The notes under the pieces are model-generated. The model saw only the letters and a program-made list of their open reading frames with translations, did not search any database and had not been told where the DNA came from. Shown piece after piece: positions 1 through 9,218 of a DNA stretch of 36,333 nucleotides. Origin of the DNA: Bacteroidota bacterium (GTDB lineage: Bacteria > Bacteroidota > Bacteroidia > Chitinophagales > Chitinophagaceae). The translations under genes were made by a program, and so were the position numbers. The stretch spans positions 1 through 36,333 of the forward strand of contig JABDDT010000025.1 of assembly GCA_013287475.1 (NCBI GenBank), in the 5' to 3' direction. Each line of letters begins with the position of its first letter. Position 1 is the stretch's first letter.

Positions 1-236
1 TCCGGACGATAGTCCGGATTTTCTTTTAAAAATTGCTTCAGTATATCATTTACCGAGGGAGAGCTGGAAGAATGATAAGACGAGGACCTGATCATCCGAA
101 CCTGATCGTCATCTGCTTCGAAAATTGCCAGATTTACTTTGGTGCCGCCTACATCTCCCCCCAGGACGATTTGTTTATTATTACCAAAAGAATTTTTGTC
201 CGGGAAATAAAGAGAGATCTTCGAATGGCCTGCCAT
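1..236 (-). CDS. glk: Glucokinase, N-terminal part (ROK/Glk family), cut by the window edge
   Basis: The minus strand reads an open frame from an ATG at 236 to the left edge (about 78 codons, no stop). After a polar lead of about 25 residues it carries GGDVGGTKVNLAIF, the phosphate-binding DxGGTK signature of the ASKHA sugar kinases, which transfer phosphate from ATP to glucose in the cytoplasm. AAAGGA lies about 7 bases before the ATG and supports this start. The gene is divergent from the mannonate dehydratase gene and fits a sugar-use block. Only the N-terminus is visible, so the glucose specificity is inferred from the family. A ROK-type kinase for another hexose is possible. Confidence 0.82.
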   Translation of the reverse strand, partial: MAGHSKISLYFPDKNSFGNNKQIVLGGDVGGTKVNLAIFEADDDQVRMIRSSSYHSSSSPSVNDILKQFLKENPDYRP

Positions 237-343
237 ATGATCCTTTGAAGGAACAATTTAAAGGATTGAACCGGAAAAACCTCAGAACCAGTTAACAGCT
301 ATCGGAATTTTGCGATCAGGGAAACGTATTTTTACATTCGAAT

Positions 344-385
344 CTTAATGCTTAATGCATAAGGCTTAATGCATAAGACTAAAGT
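344..385. repeat. Heptamer tandem repeat array A
   Basis: Six consecutive 7-base units are visible: CTTAATG, CTTAATG, CATAAGG, CTTAATG, CATAAGA, CTAAAGT. Read on the other strand the core unit is GCATTAA, which belongs to the same family as the arrays near 5.9, 21.4, 22.8 and 30.7 kb. It lies in the gap between glucokinase and uxuA, which otherwise holds only the hairpin at 415-438. Confidence 0.7.
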
Positions 386-414
386 CAAAATATTAATTCT
401 TAAAAATAATAGAA

Positions 415-438
415 AAGCCAGTGTAGAAACACCGGCTT
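415..438 (-). terminator. Terminator-like hairpin pointing towards glucokinase
   Basis: AAGCCAGTGT (415-424) pairs with ACACCGGCTT (429-438) with one mismatch around an AGAA loop. Read on the minus strand the stem is followed by TTTTCTATTATTTTT, as in an intrinsic terminator. No minus-strand gene precedes it: the region to its right is the uxuA leader. It may end an antisense or small RNA, or be a relic. Confidence 0.5.
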
Positions 439-544
439 GAGAAAACTTCAGTTATGATAATCACTTTAATTAAAACGAAGAATTGTGGTGATTATTATAA
501 TAAAAAAGGGGAAATAACGGTTGATCACACCAATTTATAACTGT

Positions 545-1738
545 ATGGGAATAGAAAAAGCAGATTATAGTATGGTTCAATGCATGCGGTGGTTCGGTCC
601 GAAGGATCCGGTCAGCCTGAATGATATCTTCCAGGCCGGCTGTACCGGAGTGGTAACCGCTTTGCATCATTTGTCAAATGGAAAAATCTGGGCCCTGAAA
701 GAAATTCAAAAAAGAAAAAAACTAATAGAAGATGCCGGTATGAAGTGGGATGTGGTAGAAAGCCTTCCTGTTCATGAGTCCATAAAGACAAGAACCGGAA
801 ACTTTCCTGAACTGATCGAAAATTATAAAATCAGTCTCAAAAATCTTGGCACTGCAGGAATCCGCACCGTGACATATAATTTTATGCCGGTTCTTGACTG
901 GACCCGCACTGATTTGTCATTTCAACAGCCTGACGGATCACTCGCTTTAAGATTTGAAAAAGCTGCTTTTATTGCATTTGACCTCAACATACTAAAACGT
1001 CCGGGAGCAGAAAAAGATTATACATCAAGTGAATGTTTGGCTGGGATAAAGAGATTTGAAAAAATGAGTAGCAATGAAAAAATCCAGTTGCAAAAAAATA
1101 TTATAGCCGGGCTGCCTGGAAGTGAAGAAAGTTTCACACTCGGACAATTTCAGGAAGCGCTTGATACATATAAGCATATCAGTGCAGAAAAACTGCGAAA
1201 AAATCTTGTTGAATTTTTGAAGGTTGTCGTCCCGGTTGCAGAAGAAAGCGGAGTTAACCTGGCGATCCATCCGGATGATCCGCCCTTCCCCTTGCTCGGA
1301 CTCCCCAGGATTGTAAGCACAGCCGGCGATATAGACGAATTGATCAAAGAGATTCCTACAGAAACCAATGGTCTCTGTTTTTGTACCGGTTCCCTTGGTG
1401 TACGGGCAGAGAATGACCTCCCTGCCATGATCCGTAAATATTCAAACCGTATTCATTTTCTGCATCTTCGCAGTACACGTAGAAATGATGGCGGCGATTT
1501 CTATGAAGAAAATCATCTGGAAGGTGATGTGGATATGTATAAAGTTGTGAAAGAAATAATTCAGATGATGGAACAAAGAAAATCAGGTATCCCTATGCGA
1601 CCGGATCACGGTCACCAGATGCTGGATGATTTGAAAAAGAAAACCAATCCTGGTTATTCGGCCATTGGGCGTTTGCGGGGACTGGCGGAATTAAGAGGTC
1701 TGGAACTGGGAATCAGGCGTTCGGTTTTCAAAGCTTGA
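545..1738 (+). CDS. uxuA: Mannonate dehydratase UxuA
   Basis: This cytoplasmic enzyme dehydrates D-mannonate to 2-keto-3-deoxy-D-gluconate in glucuronate catabolism and needs Mn2+ or Fe2+. The N-terminal [11 protein letters not shown] block and the C-terminal runs [41 protein letters not shown] and [12 protein letters not shown] are family hallmarks. The histidine, cysteine, histidine and aspartate in them are the expected metal ligands. The start is uncertain. I chose ATG 545. A TTG at 521 has GGGG upstream, and ATG 572 ([10 protein letters not shown]) matches the usual family N-terminus best. Length (about 390-405 aa) is normal. The gene ends 11 bases inside the convergent acyltransferase gene. 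Uronate isomerase and fructuronate reductase are not visible nearby. Confidence 0.95.
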   Translation: MGIEKADYSMVQCMRWFGPKDPVSLNDIFQAGCTGVVTALHHLSNGKIWALKEIQKRKKLIEDAGMKWDVVESLPVHESIKTRTGNFPELIENYKISLKNLGTAGIRTVTYNFMPVLDWTRTDLSFQQPDGSLALRFEKAAFIAFDLNILKRPGAEKDYTSSECLAGIKRFEKMSSNEKIQLQKNIIAGLPGSEESFTLGQFQEALDTYKHISAEKLRKNLVEFLKVVVPVAEESGVNLAIHPDDPPFPLLGLPRIVSTAGDIDELIKEIPTETNGLCFCTGSLGVRAENDLPAMIRKYSNRIHFLHLRSTRRNDGGDFYEENHLEGDVDMYKVVKEIIQMMEQRKSGIPMRPDHGHQMLDDLKKKTNPGYSAIGRLRGLAELRGLELGIRRSVFKA

Positions 1739-2834
1739 AAAATATTTTTCTCTTGTAGAGAAAATATAATAAACCAGATTCGAGCGTAAATACAACAAGG
1801 GATCCCAAAATTGCCGCAATCATTGATGGAATATGTATGATTCCAAAAATTCCATTCGTTATGGTAAGAATATAACCAGTGAACCATCTGTCTCCAACAA
1901 TTTCATTAAAGAGATAAATAAAAATGGAATTGAGCGCAAATAAATTAAAAAACATTAAATAGTTCCCGTGTTTTTTAACGTCAATCCACCAATAGCAAAC
2001 AGACAAAAATAAAAGGCAATATCCGCCGGAAGCCAGTACAAAAGAACTGGTGGCAATTCTTTTAATAATGGGTGTAATATGTGACCAGTCTAATCCAAAT
2101 CCAAGGCCCAGAAATATCAAACCAGTTATAACCAGGTATCTCAATTTTTGGGAAGATGTTTTATTACTCAGTAATAATTTACCAGCAAGGACACCCCATA
2201 TCGTATGAGCACTCGTTGAAATACAATTGATCGCCACCCAACCATCGAGATTGATTTTATTCATCAAAATCAGGTCTACATAATTACCAAAATTATGCTG
2301 GTCGACAAATGGCTGATCGAATCCGGGAATGTGCATGTACCGGTATAATAACTCCGGAATTAACAGGCATAGTCCGCTAACGGTAAGTTGTGCAGGAACT
2401 GACCAGTCCATGATCAGAAATGCAACCAGGGTTGTAAATGATAACTGTGTAAGTACATCCCAGAGTTCAAAAGATAGTCTGTTACCGCGAACAGCATAAT
2501 CAAGCACTCCCCAGAAAAATAACCATCCGCATCGCCTCAGAATCTTTAGGAAAGATTGACCCCAACTATGGGTTAGGCGGAATTTCTTTATCGAGAATGC
2601 CATTGCGATACCAGCAACAAACATGAAAGTGGGCTGAACCAGGTCCCAGAAATGTAATCCGTTCCAGGGATGGTGAAAAAACTGGACCAAAATATGAGCA
2701 GTCCATGTCCCGTGCATAACAGGCCGCAGGTGCTCATAAAGCAGGGTGCCTTCCAGCGCCAGAAGGATCATAGTCATTCCCTTAAGAAAATCTAGTGAGG
2801 AAAGTCGGTTGGAAATGGTGAGGTTCTCTTTCAT
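1728..2834 (-). CDS. HGSNAT/NagX-like membrane acyltransferase (DUF5009/COG4299 type)
   Basis: A 368-residue polytopic membrane protein. It opens with [20 protein letters not shown], the R-x-x-S-x-D-x-x-R/K-G-M pattern of the heparan-alpha-glucosaminide N-acetyltransferase-like family. It then shows repeated hydrophobic segments, with histidines near the first loop ([17 protein letters not shown]) that resemble the family's acetyl-transfer region. Bacterial relatives are predicted to move acyl groups onto amino sugars across the inner membrane. The 3' end overlaps uxuA by 11 bases tail to tail. The next gene upstream is a sugar kinase in the opposite direction, which fits amino-sugar use. The substrate is inferred. 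Confidence 0.78.
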   Translation of the reverse strand: MKENLTISNRLSSLDFLKGMTMILLALEGTLLYEHLRPVMHGTWTAHILVQFFHHPWNGLHFWDLVQPTFMFVAGIAMAFSIKKFRLTHSWGQSFLKILRRCGWLFFWGVLDYAVRGNRLSFELWDVLTQLSFTTLVAFLIMDWSVPAQLTVSGLCLLIPELLYRYMHIPGFDQPFVDQHNFGNYVDLILMNKINLDGWVAINCISTSAHTIWGVLAGKLLLSNKTSSQKLRYLVITGLIFLGLGFGLDWSHITPIIKRIATSSFVLASGGYCLLFLSVCYWWIDVKKHGNYLMFFNLFALNSIFIYLFNEIVGDRWFTGYILTITNGIFGIIHIPSMIAAILGSLVVFTLESGLLYFLYKRKIFFKL

Positions 2835-2917
2835 GGTTATTCAAATGGCTGCCTGAATGTAAATAAAAATTGTTATTCCGGCTATACCATGACCAGACAG
2901 GATTAAGTTTGCATTCT

Positions 2918-3970
2918 ATGTTTGGTTCTATTTTATCCTTATATGGTATTGATGAAAGTGAATATTCTGTAAAGCCATTTGGAAACGGGCTTATCAACCA
3001 TACATGGAAAATAATATCTGCCGGAAAGGAATTTCTTTTGCAAAAGATTAATCAAAAGATTTTTAAGAGGCCGGTGGATATTATGGAGAACTGCAGTCAG
3101 CTATCTGATTATTTCAGAACAAATAACCCGGATTATTTATTTGTAACACCATTGATAAATTTCAAACACAGGAATTATGTCGTTGACGAAGAAAACAACT
3201 ATTTCAGGTTATTCCCTTTCGTTAAAAATTCATATACCTGCAATTCTGTATCAAAACCTGGGCAGGCGTATGAAGCAGCAAAACAGTTTGGAAAATTTAC
3301 GAGTTTATTGTCCAGATTTAATGCTTCTAAATTACATATTACTGTTCCTGATTTTCATAATTTAACCCTGCGTCTGGATCAATTTAAAGTATCCATCCAA
3401 ACAGGAAACAGAAACAGGATTGAAGAAACTGGTGAAGCCATAGATTTTCTGTTGAAGCAGGATGCCCTTGCAGGGACGTTTGAAAAAATTAAAAAGAATC
3501 CATCCTTTACTTTAAGGGTTGTTCACCATGATGCAAAAATCAATAATGTCCTGTTCGACATAGGGAATGATGTGGGTTTATGTGTTATTGACCTGGATAC
3601 AGTTATGCCCGGTTATTATATCAGCGATGTTGGCGATATGCTTCGTACCTATCTCTCTCCTGTGAGTGAAGAAGAACCTGACTTCAACAGGATCGTAATC
3701 AGGGAAGAATATTTCCGTGAGATCGCAAAGGGATATCTGGGAGAAATGCAATTAAGTCTTTCCCCGGAAGAAAAGCAATATTTTATATACGCCGGGAAAT
3801 TTGCTATATATATGCAGGCATTGCGTTTCCTGACAGATTATTTATGTGATGATATTTATTATAGCACCAAATACAGGAACCAGAACCTGATCCGAGCAAA
3901 TAACCAAATAACTTTATTGCAAAGGTATTTGGAGAAGGAAAACAGGCTGAATGAAATATTGAATTCCTAA
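2918..3970 (+). CDS. APH-fold sugar kinase, N-acetylhexosamine kinase-like
   Basis: The protein has the aminoglycoside/choline kinase fold. From ATG 2918 (350 aa) it shows the nucleotide-loop FGNGLINHTWK near residues 21-31, the catalytic loop VVHHDAKINNVLFD (H203-x-D205 to N210) and the metal-binding VIDLDTVMPG (D225/D227). This combination, with this length, matches NahK-type kinases that phosphorylate N-acetylhexosamines at C1, although other small-molecule kinases share the fold. The frame is open back to a TTG at 2870, but ATG 2918 fits the family. TAAGTTTGCA at 2904-2913 looks like a Bacteroidota -7 box, which would make a 2918 transcript nearly leaderless. The stop codon interlocks with that of the convergent GH30 gene. 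Confidence 0.72.
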   Translation: MFGSILSLYGIDESEYSVKPFGNGLINHTWKIISAGKEFLLQKINQKIFKRPVDIMENCSQLSDYFRTNNPDYLFVTPLINFKHRNYVVDEENNYFRLFPFVKNSYTCNSVSKPGQAYEAAKQFGKFTSLLSRFNASKLHITVPDFHNLTLRLDQFKVSIQTGNRNRIEETGEAIDFLLKQDALAGTFEKIKKNPSFTLRVVHHDAKINNVLFDIGNDVGLCVIDLDTVMPGYYISDVGDMLRTYLSPVSEEEPDFNRIVIREEYFREIAKGYLGEMQLSLSPEEKQYFIYAGKFAIYMQALRFLTDYLCDDIYYSTKYRNQNLIRANNQITLLQRYLEKENRLNEILNS

Positions 3971-5394
3971 AATATCAATGTTGCGATAGAATGCGGCAGG
4001 CTTTCCATCTTTGCTGCTTTATTATTTATCCATAGTAAATAAGGAACTGTTTTATCCGTCCGATTCATTACGACTACAGCAATTTTTCCATCCTCATTTT
4101 TAAATGCAGTCGTTTCCAGCATGTCCCTGTTGGCTGAGCTGATGATCCGCCGCGCACCGGGGCGAATAAATTTAGAGAAATGACCAATATAATAAAATGA
4201 ATTTGTAAATATCAATTCACCTTTTTTGGTGTCTCCAATCACGGGAGCAAAACAAAAATTGCCTACATGATTGGGTCCACCGGTTTCATCCACTAAAATA
4301 TTCCAGTCCGTCCAGCCGACTGTACCATTATTAAAATCATTCACCATGGAATGGCCATACACTTCCCCCAAAGCCCACTCATTAATCCTTGCTGAATCAA
4401 AACGGTCTGTGCAACCTTCTGTAAACATTAATTTTTTATCCGGAAATGTTTCAGCCACTCTTCGCACATTGTCGAACATCATTGCACTGCCGGTCCATGT
4501 TTCATACCAATGATAACCGATTCCCCAGATATATTTCGCGGCTTCCTTATCATTTAAAATAGTGCTGGCAGTTTGATAAATCAGGTCCCTGTTATGATCC
4601 CATGCAAGCAGCTTTTTATCCGCCATTCCCTGTTTAACCAGGGTTGGCCCCAAATATGTTTTGATAAAATATCTTTCATCTTCGGCTGAAAAATAACAGG
4701 ACTCCCATGTTTGTTTTGCCATGGGTTCGTTTTGCAGTGTTAAACCCCAAACCGGAATACCTTCTTTTTGATAAGCATTGATAAACTTCACGAAATAATT
4801 TGCCCAGGATTGTCTGTATTGTGGCAGTAATTTGCCTCCCTGGATCATGCTGTTATTATCCTTCATCCAGGCTGGCGGGCTCCATGGACTTACAAATAAA
4901 GTCAGCCTGCCTCCGGATGTTGCAATCGCTTGTTTTATTAATGGAATCCTGAATTGCCTGTCATGGTCAATATTAAAAGTTTTGAGTTCCTTGTCACCAT
5001 CGCTGACATAGGTATAACTGGCACTGGAAAAATCACAGCTGTGAATATTTGTTCTTGCCAGCGTATACCCTATTCCGTTTACTTTATCATAATAAGCAGT
5101 CAGCAATTGGTTTTGCACATTTGTGGGCATTTTCGCAAATGTTTCCGCTGATGCATCTGTAATAGCGCCGCCAATGCCGAGAATTGTCTGAAAACTATGG
5201 GTGGGATCTACGAAGACACATACCTGTGTTTCGAAGGGCTGGCCAAAATTGGAAAACTGTATCCCGCTGTCAGTTTTGGATATCCTGTAACTGGTATTTT
5301 TAGCGGTAGTATAGACAGTAACGGTTCGCTGATTCTGAGAATAAGCAGTGTGTATGAGTGCAAATAAGATACAACAAAAAAAATATCGTTTCAT
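3967..5394 (-). CDS. Secreted GH30 glycosidase (glucosylceramidase-like)
   Basis: This 475-residue glycoside hydrolase begins with a clear signal peptide (MKRYFFCCILFALIHTAYSQ, cleavage likely after residue 19). The family 30 TIM barrel is visible: GIGGAITDASAE near 73-84, VSPWSPPAWMKDN near 168-180, the acid/base glutamate in LTLQNEPM (E223) and the nucleophile in MFTEGCTD (E326). A short C-terminal beta region ends in PHSIATLIF. GH30 members cleave beta-1,6-glucan, glucosylceramide or related beta-glycosides, and the exact substrate cannot be read here. It acts in the periplasm or outside the cell and could feed the sugar enzymes beside it. Its stop overlaps that of the convergent kinase. 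Confidence 0.92.
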   Translation of the reverse strand: MKRYFFCCILFALIHTAYSQNQRTVTVYTTAKNTSYRISKTDSGIQFSNFGQPFETQVCVFVDPTHSFQTILGIGGAITDASAETFAKMPTNVQNQLLTAYYDKVNGIGYTLARTNIHSCDFSSASYTYVSDGDKELKTFNIDHDRQFRIPLIKQAIATSGGRLTLFVSPWSPPAWMKDNNSMIQGGKLLPQYRQSWANYFVKFINAYQKEGIPVWGLTLQNEPMAKQTWESCYFSAEDERYFIKTYLGPTLVKQGMADKKLLAWDHNRDLIYQTASTILNDKEAAKYIWGIGYHWYETWTGSAMMFDNVRRVAETFPDKKLMFTEGCTDRFDSARINEWALGEVYGHSMVNDFNNGTVGWTDWNILVDETGGPNHVGNFCFAPVIGDTKKGELIFTNSFYYIGHFSKFIRPGARRIISSANRDMLETTAFKNEDGKIAVVVMNRTDKTVPYLLWINNKAAKMESLPHSIATLIF

Positions 5395-5475
5395 AATGGC
5401 TCGTTTTATATTAAAAAGTGAAGATAAATGAAATCACTGTTCTAATTTTATCCTCTCAAATTAAAATGATTTGCT

Positions 5476-5844
5476 ATGCTAGCGGACAAGGAACTAAAAG
5501 CATTTGTTCCCACTATTATGCCGGACAAAGCAAAAACTTTTTATCAGGATATATTAGGCCTGAAGTTATTATCTGAAGATAATTACGCACTGGAATTCAA
5601 TGCAAACGGGGTCTTGCTCAGGGTTACTTTTGTTCCCGAATTAAAACCTCAGGGTTTTACCGTTTTAGGCTGGAATGTTCCTGATATTTTAAATGAAGTA
5701 AAATCGCTGAACAAAAAGGGTATTGTTTGTGAGAAATATAGTTTTCTGGACCAGGACGACCTGGGTATCTGGACTTCTCCCGGAGGTTCAAAAGTTGCCT
5801 GGTTTAAAGACCCGGATGGGAATATACTTTCCCTAACTGAATGA
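5476..5844 (+). CDS. VOC-family (glyoxalase/bleomycin-resistance fold) protein
   Basis: A 122-residue single-domain protein of the vicinal oxygen chelate superfamily. AFVPTIMPDKAKTFYQDILGLKL at the N-terminus and WTSPGGSKVAWFKDPDGNILSLTE at the C-terminus are the two beta-alpha-beta-beta-beta halves, with the usual FKDPDGN turn before the last strand. Members dimerise and bind a metal or small ligand. The usual first metal histidine is missing here (PTIMPD), so it may be a binding protein rather than a glyoxalase. It is a lone gene between the GH30 gene and the 3' end of the efflux operon. Specific function is not assignable. Confidence 0.85.
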   Translation: MLADKELKAFVPTIMPDKAKTFYQDILGLKLLSEDNYALEFNANGVLLRVTFVPELKPQGFTVLGWNVPDILNEVKSLNKKGIVCEKYSFLDQDDLGIWTSPGGSKVAWFKDPDGNILSLTE

Positions 5845-5882
5845 GAGCCTTCTAAAATTATTAATTATTAATTTTTTATTTC

Positions 5883-5952
5883 GCGTTCAGCTTTCAGCGT
5901 TCAGCTTTCAGCGTTCAGCGTTAAGCGTTCAGCATTAAGCGTTCAGCTTTCA
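5883..5952. repeat. Heptamer tandem repeat array B (10 units)
   Basis: Ten perfect-phase 7-base units follow each other: GCGTTCA and GCTTTCA dominate, with GCGTTAA and GCATTAA variants. Two decayed units (TCGTTGG, GCGTTTC) extend rightwards into the coding end of the second RND pump. The TGA stop of that gene (5943-5945) lies inside a repeat unit. On the minus strand the units read TGAACGC or TGAAAGC, so every unit carries a potential stop. The array fills the space between two convergent genes. Confidence 0.9.
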
Positions 5953-8900
5953 TCGTTGGGCGTTTCGCCTTCATGAGCCTTAGCATTGGCTTCATCAATT
6001 TCAAATTCCAATTGTGGATCAATATTCTGCTGCTCTACCTTTCTTTCTCTTTCAAGCAGCTGTTCATGATGGGCTTGTAAATAAGCCAGTTCTTTTTTAC
6101 CATAAGATAATCTTGTAAACAGAACGAAGAGTACAGGCACAATAAATATGGAGATGGATGTGGATGCAATCATACCGCCAAGCACTGTAAATCCGATGGT
6201 ATTTCGGGCAACGGCTCCTGCCCCCGTTGCAAGTACAAGTGGCATAACACCCAGAATAAAAGACATGGAAGTCATAATAATGGGCCTGAATCGCAAACGT
6301 ACTGCTTCCATTGTAGATTGCCATAATTCTTCCCCCCTGTCCACGCGGATTTTCGCAAACTCAACAATCAGGATTGCATTTTTTGCCGAGAGCCCAATGA
6401 GTGTGATCAATCCGATCTGTGCATATACATTGTTTGTCAGAGGGGGAACGCAGGTTAGCATCAGTATAGCGCCGAATGCGCTGATCGGAACAGCAAGCAT
6501 TACGGCTAGCGGCACAGACCAGCTTTCATACAAAGCAGCCAGGAAAAGAAATACAAACACAATGGAAAAAATAAATATGTAAACTGTCGTTGTACCGGCT
6601 TTGATTTCTTCATAACTCAGTCCTGAAAATTCATACGTATATCCTCTTGGTAATGCCCTGGCAGCTGTTTGTCTTAATGCCTCTATTCCCTGGCCTGTAC
6701 TATATCCCTGGGGTGTTGAACCATCTACTTCAGCAGAACGGAAAATATTAAAATGGGAGATCAGTGGTGCTGTCTCGATCGGCTGATATGAAATCAAAGT
6801 ACTGAGCGGTAGCATTTGTCCGGCCTGGTTTCTGACATAATATTTATCGATATTGGAAACAAACGCGCGAAATGCTGTATCAGCCTGAATTACCACGTGA
6901 TAAGTCCTGTTATATAAAGTGAAATTATTTACAAACAGGCTTCCCATATAAGCCTGCATGGTTGTAAATACATCAGAAAGATTTACACCTAGTTTTTCAC
7001 ACATGTCACGATTAACCGACAAATTGTAGCTCGGGGTATGCGCACCATAATAGCTAAAAGCCGTGGAAATGGCAGGGTTTTTATGTGCCTCGGCAACGAA
7101 TTTTTTTACAACCGTTTCAAAAGCATGAATATCATCACTGGTATTCCCCTGCTGAATCTGCATACTGAATCCCGCCGCTACACCAATACCAGGAATAGGA
7201 GGCGGTGGGATAACGACAACATTGGCATTTTTTATTCCGGCGGCTGCTACCCGTTGTTTTATCACTGTGAGAATACCGGGTATTTTTTGGCCGGGCTCTT
7301 TTCGTTCATTCCAGGGAGCCAGCGTACAAAAAAGAGTTCCGTTATTCGAAGTAGCTCCTCCATTCAATATATTGAATCCTGAAAAAGCTGCATAATGAAT
7401 TACACCGGGAGTGGAACCAATAATCTGCATGAGTTTTGTCATCAATTCCACAGATTGGGTTGTGGAAGAAGATTCAGGCAACGCGTAGGTAATAAATAAC
7501 CGGCCGCCATCTTCCGGTGGAATAAAACCAGATGGTTTTGTTTTGAATAAAAACCAGGCTCCCACACAAATACAAATCAAAAGTAAAACAATATACCGCG
7601 CGCCATTGATACTCCTCTTTACCCCATTCGTATATTTATCTGTCAGCCGTGCGAACCAGTTATTATAACGATAAAAAATATGGTTGATGCCTTTTGCTTC
7701 TTTATTCACTCTAGATGGCTTTAAAAGCAGTGTGCAAAGCGCAGGCGTCAGTGACAAGGCAACAAAAGCAGATAAGATCACGGATATGGCTATCGTGATA
7801 GCGAACTGTTGGTATAATCTCCCAACAATACCCGGAATAAAACCGACCGGTACAAAAACGGCTGCCAGTATGAGTGCAATCGCAACTACAGGTGCGGAAA
7901 TTTCTTTCATAGCACGATAGGTTGCCTCTTTTGCGGACATATGCTGTTCATCAATGTAATGCTGAACAGCTTCCACCACAATAATCGCATCATCCACTAC
8001 GATTCCGATCGCCAGCACAAAGCCGAACATGGTCAGCGTATTGATTGTAAACCCAAGCGGAATAAAAAAACAAAAAGTTCCCAGCAGGGAAACCGGAATG
8101 GCCATTACCGGGATGATGGCAGAACGCCAATTCTGCAAAAACAGGAAAACCACCAGCGCCACCAGTCCTAATGCCTGCAGTAAAGTCTTCACGACTTCTC
8201 GCATGGAAGTCTTAATAATAGTCACTGCTTCGAACGGCACTTCATAATCAACATCTGCAGGAAAAGATTTTTTCAGTTCTGCTAGCTTAGCATATACATT
8301 GTTAGCCGTTTCCAAAGCATTGCTGCCTGGTGATTGAAAAATCTGCAGATAAGAAGCCCGCTTCCCGTCCACAAAAGAATTACTCGAAAAAGTGAATTTT
8401 CCGAGTTCAACCCTCGCTATATCTTTTATATAAACCAGTTGGCCTGAAACGGGGAGTGTTTTTACTACTATATTTTCAAATTCAGATACTTTATTTAATC
8501 TCCCATTAACAAGCAGCGTGAATTCGTGCGATTGTGTATTTTCCTGGGGCGGAGAACCTGTCGAACCCGCCGCCACCTGTACATTTTGTGCATTAAGTGC
8601 ATTGATCACGTCCTGTGGCATCAGACTGTAGGCGGCCAATTTATCGGGGTTCATCCATACCCGCATGCTGAAATTATCTGCACGCGCACTCACATCTCCT
8701 ACGCCGGGTACACGTAACATAGCATCTGCAATAAATATATTCGTGTAGTTGTCGAGGAATTTAATATCATGCGTAGACTTTGGAGAATAAACAGCTATCA
8801 GCATCAGCTGAGTTGTATTGCTTGCCCTGACAGTTAAACCGAGTTTGCTGACAACTGCTGGAAGCAAAGGAGCAGCAATTCCAACCCTGTTCTGAACATT

Positions 8901-9218
8901 CAGGGCGGCAATATGAACATTCGTTCCAACTTCAAACGTTACTCGTATATTAACACTGCCTGTGTTGGTATTGGTGGATTGCATGTATTCCATACCAGGC
9001 GTACCATTTACCTGTTCCTCAATGGGAATGGCAACAGTTTGTTCAACAGTTTGTGCATCGGCTCCGGTGTAAGAGCCAGAAATACCAACCGATGGCGGCG
9101 TGATTTTAGGATACTGATCTATCGCCAGATTATCAATGCAAATAATACCTGAAATGATCAGTACTAATGAAATAACGATCGCAGTAACAGGTCTTTTTAT
9201 AAAAGTATTGGCAATCAT
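5943..9218 (-). CDS. RND efflux pump permease, HAE1 type (second of a tandem pair)
   Basis: A 1091-residue inner-membrane proton-driven drug exporter subunit, near the usual AcrB-family length. TM1 is at about 11-32, followed by the first large periplasmic porter region. The TM4 aspartate pair sits in GIVVDDAIIVVEAVQ (D409/D410), and the partner lysine in LSAKNAILIVEFAK near residue 930. A hydrophilic tail rich in acidic residues ends in the heptamer repeat, which supplies the stop codon. Its ATG overlaps the stop of the preceding pump by four bases (ATGA), so the two are translationally coupled. It aligns without gaps to that pump over the first 410 residues. The drug or metabolite exported cannot be told. 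Confidence 0.96.
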   Translation of the reverse strand: MIANTFIKRPVTAIVISLVLIISGIICIDNLAIDQYPKITPPSVGISGSYTGADAQTVEQTVAIPIEEQVNGTPGMEYMQSTNTNTGSVNIRVTFEVGTNVHIAALNVQNRVGIAAPLLPAVVSKLGLTVRASNTTQLMLIAVYSPKSTHDIKFLDNYTNIFIADAMLRVPGVGDVSARADNFSMRVWMNPDKLAAYSLMPQDVINALNAQNVQVAAGSTGSPPQENTQSHEFTLLVNGRLNKVSEFENIVVKTLPVSGQLVYIKDIARVELGKFTFSSNSFVDGKRASYLQIFQSPGSNALETANNVYAKLAELKKSFPADVDYEVPFEAVTIIKTSMREVVKTLLQALGLVALVVFLFLQNWRSAIIPVMAIPVSLLGTFCFFIPLGFTINTLTMFGFVLAIGIVVDDAIIVVEAVQHYIDEQHMSAKEATYRAMKEISAPVVAIALILAAVFVPVGFIPGIVGRLYQQFAITIAISVILSAFVALSLTPALCTLLLKPSRVNKEAKGINHIFYRYNNWFARLTDKYTNGVKRSINGARYIVLLLICICVGAWFLFKTKPSGFIPPEDGGRLFITYALPESSSTTQSVELMTKLMQIIGSTPGVIHYAAFSGFNILNGGATSNNGTLFCTLAPWNERKEPGQKIPGILTVIKQRVAAAGIKNANVVVIPPPPIPGIGVAAGFSMQIQQGNTSDDIHAFETVVKKFVAEAHKNPAISTAFSYYGAHTPSYNLSVNRDMCEKLGVNLSDVFTTMQAYMGSLFVNNFTLYNRTYHVVIQADTAFRAFVSNIDKYYVRNQAGQMLPLSTLISYQPIETAPLISHFNIFRSAEVDGSTPQGYSTGQGIEALRQTAARALPRGYTYEFSGLSYEEIKAGTTTVYIFIFSIVFVFLFLAALYESWSVPLAVMLAVPISAFGAILMLTCVPPLTNNVYAQIGLITLIGLSAKNAILIVEFAKIRVDRGEELWQSTMEAVRLRFRPIIMTSMSFILGVMPLVLATGAGAVARNTIGFTVLGGMIASTSISIFIVPVLFVLFTRLSYGKKELAYLQAHHEQLLERERKVEQQNIDPQLEFEIDEANAKAHEGETPNDES

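Noticed and set aside
33..248. A 71-codon plus-strand frame at the left edge
   Set aside because: It is antisense to the glucokinase start, whose DVGGTK motif makes the minus strand the coding one.
5883..5952. Array B considered as a CRISPR array
   Set aside because: Units are 7 bases with no spacers, and no Cas genes are present.
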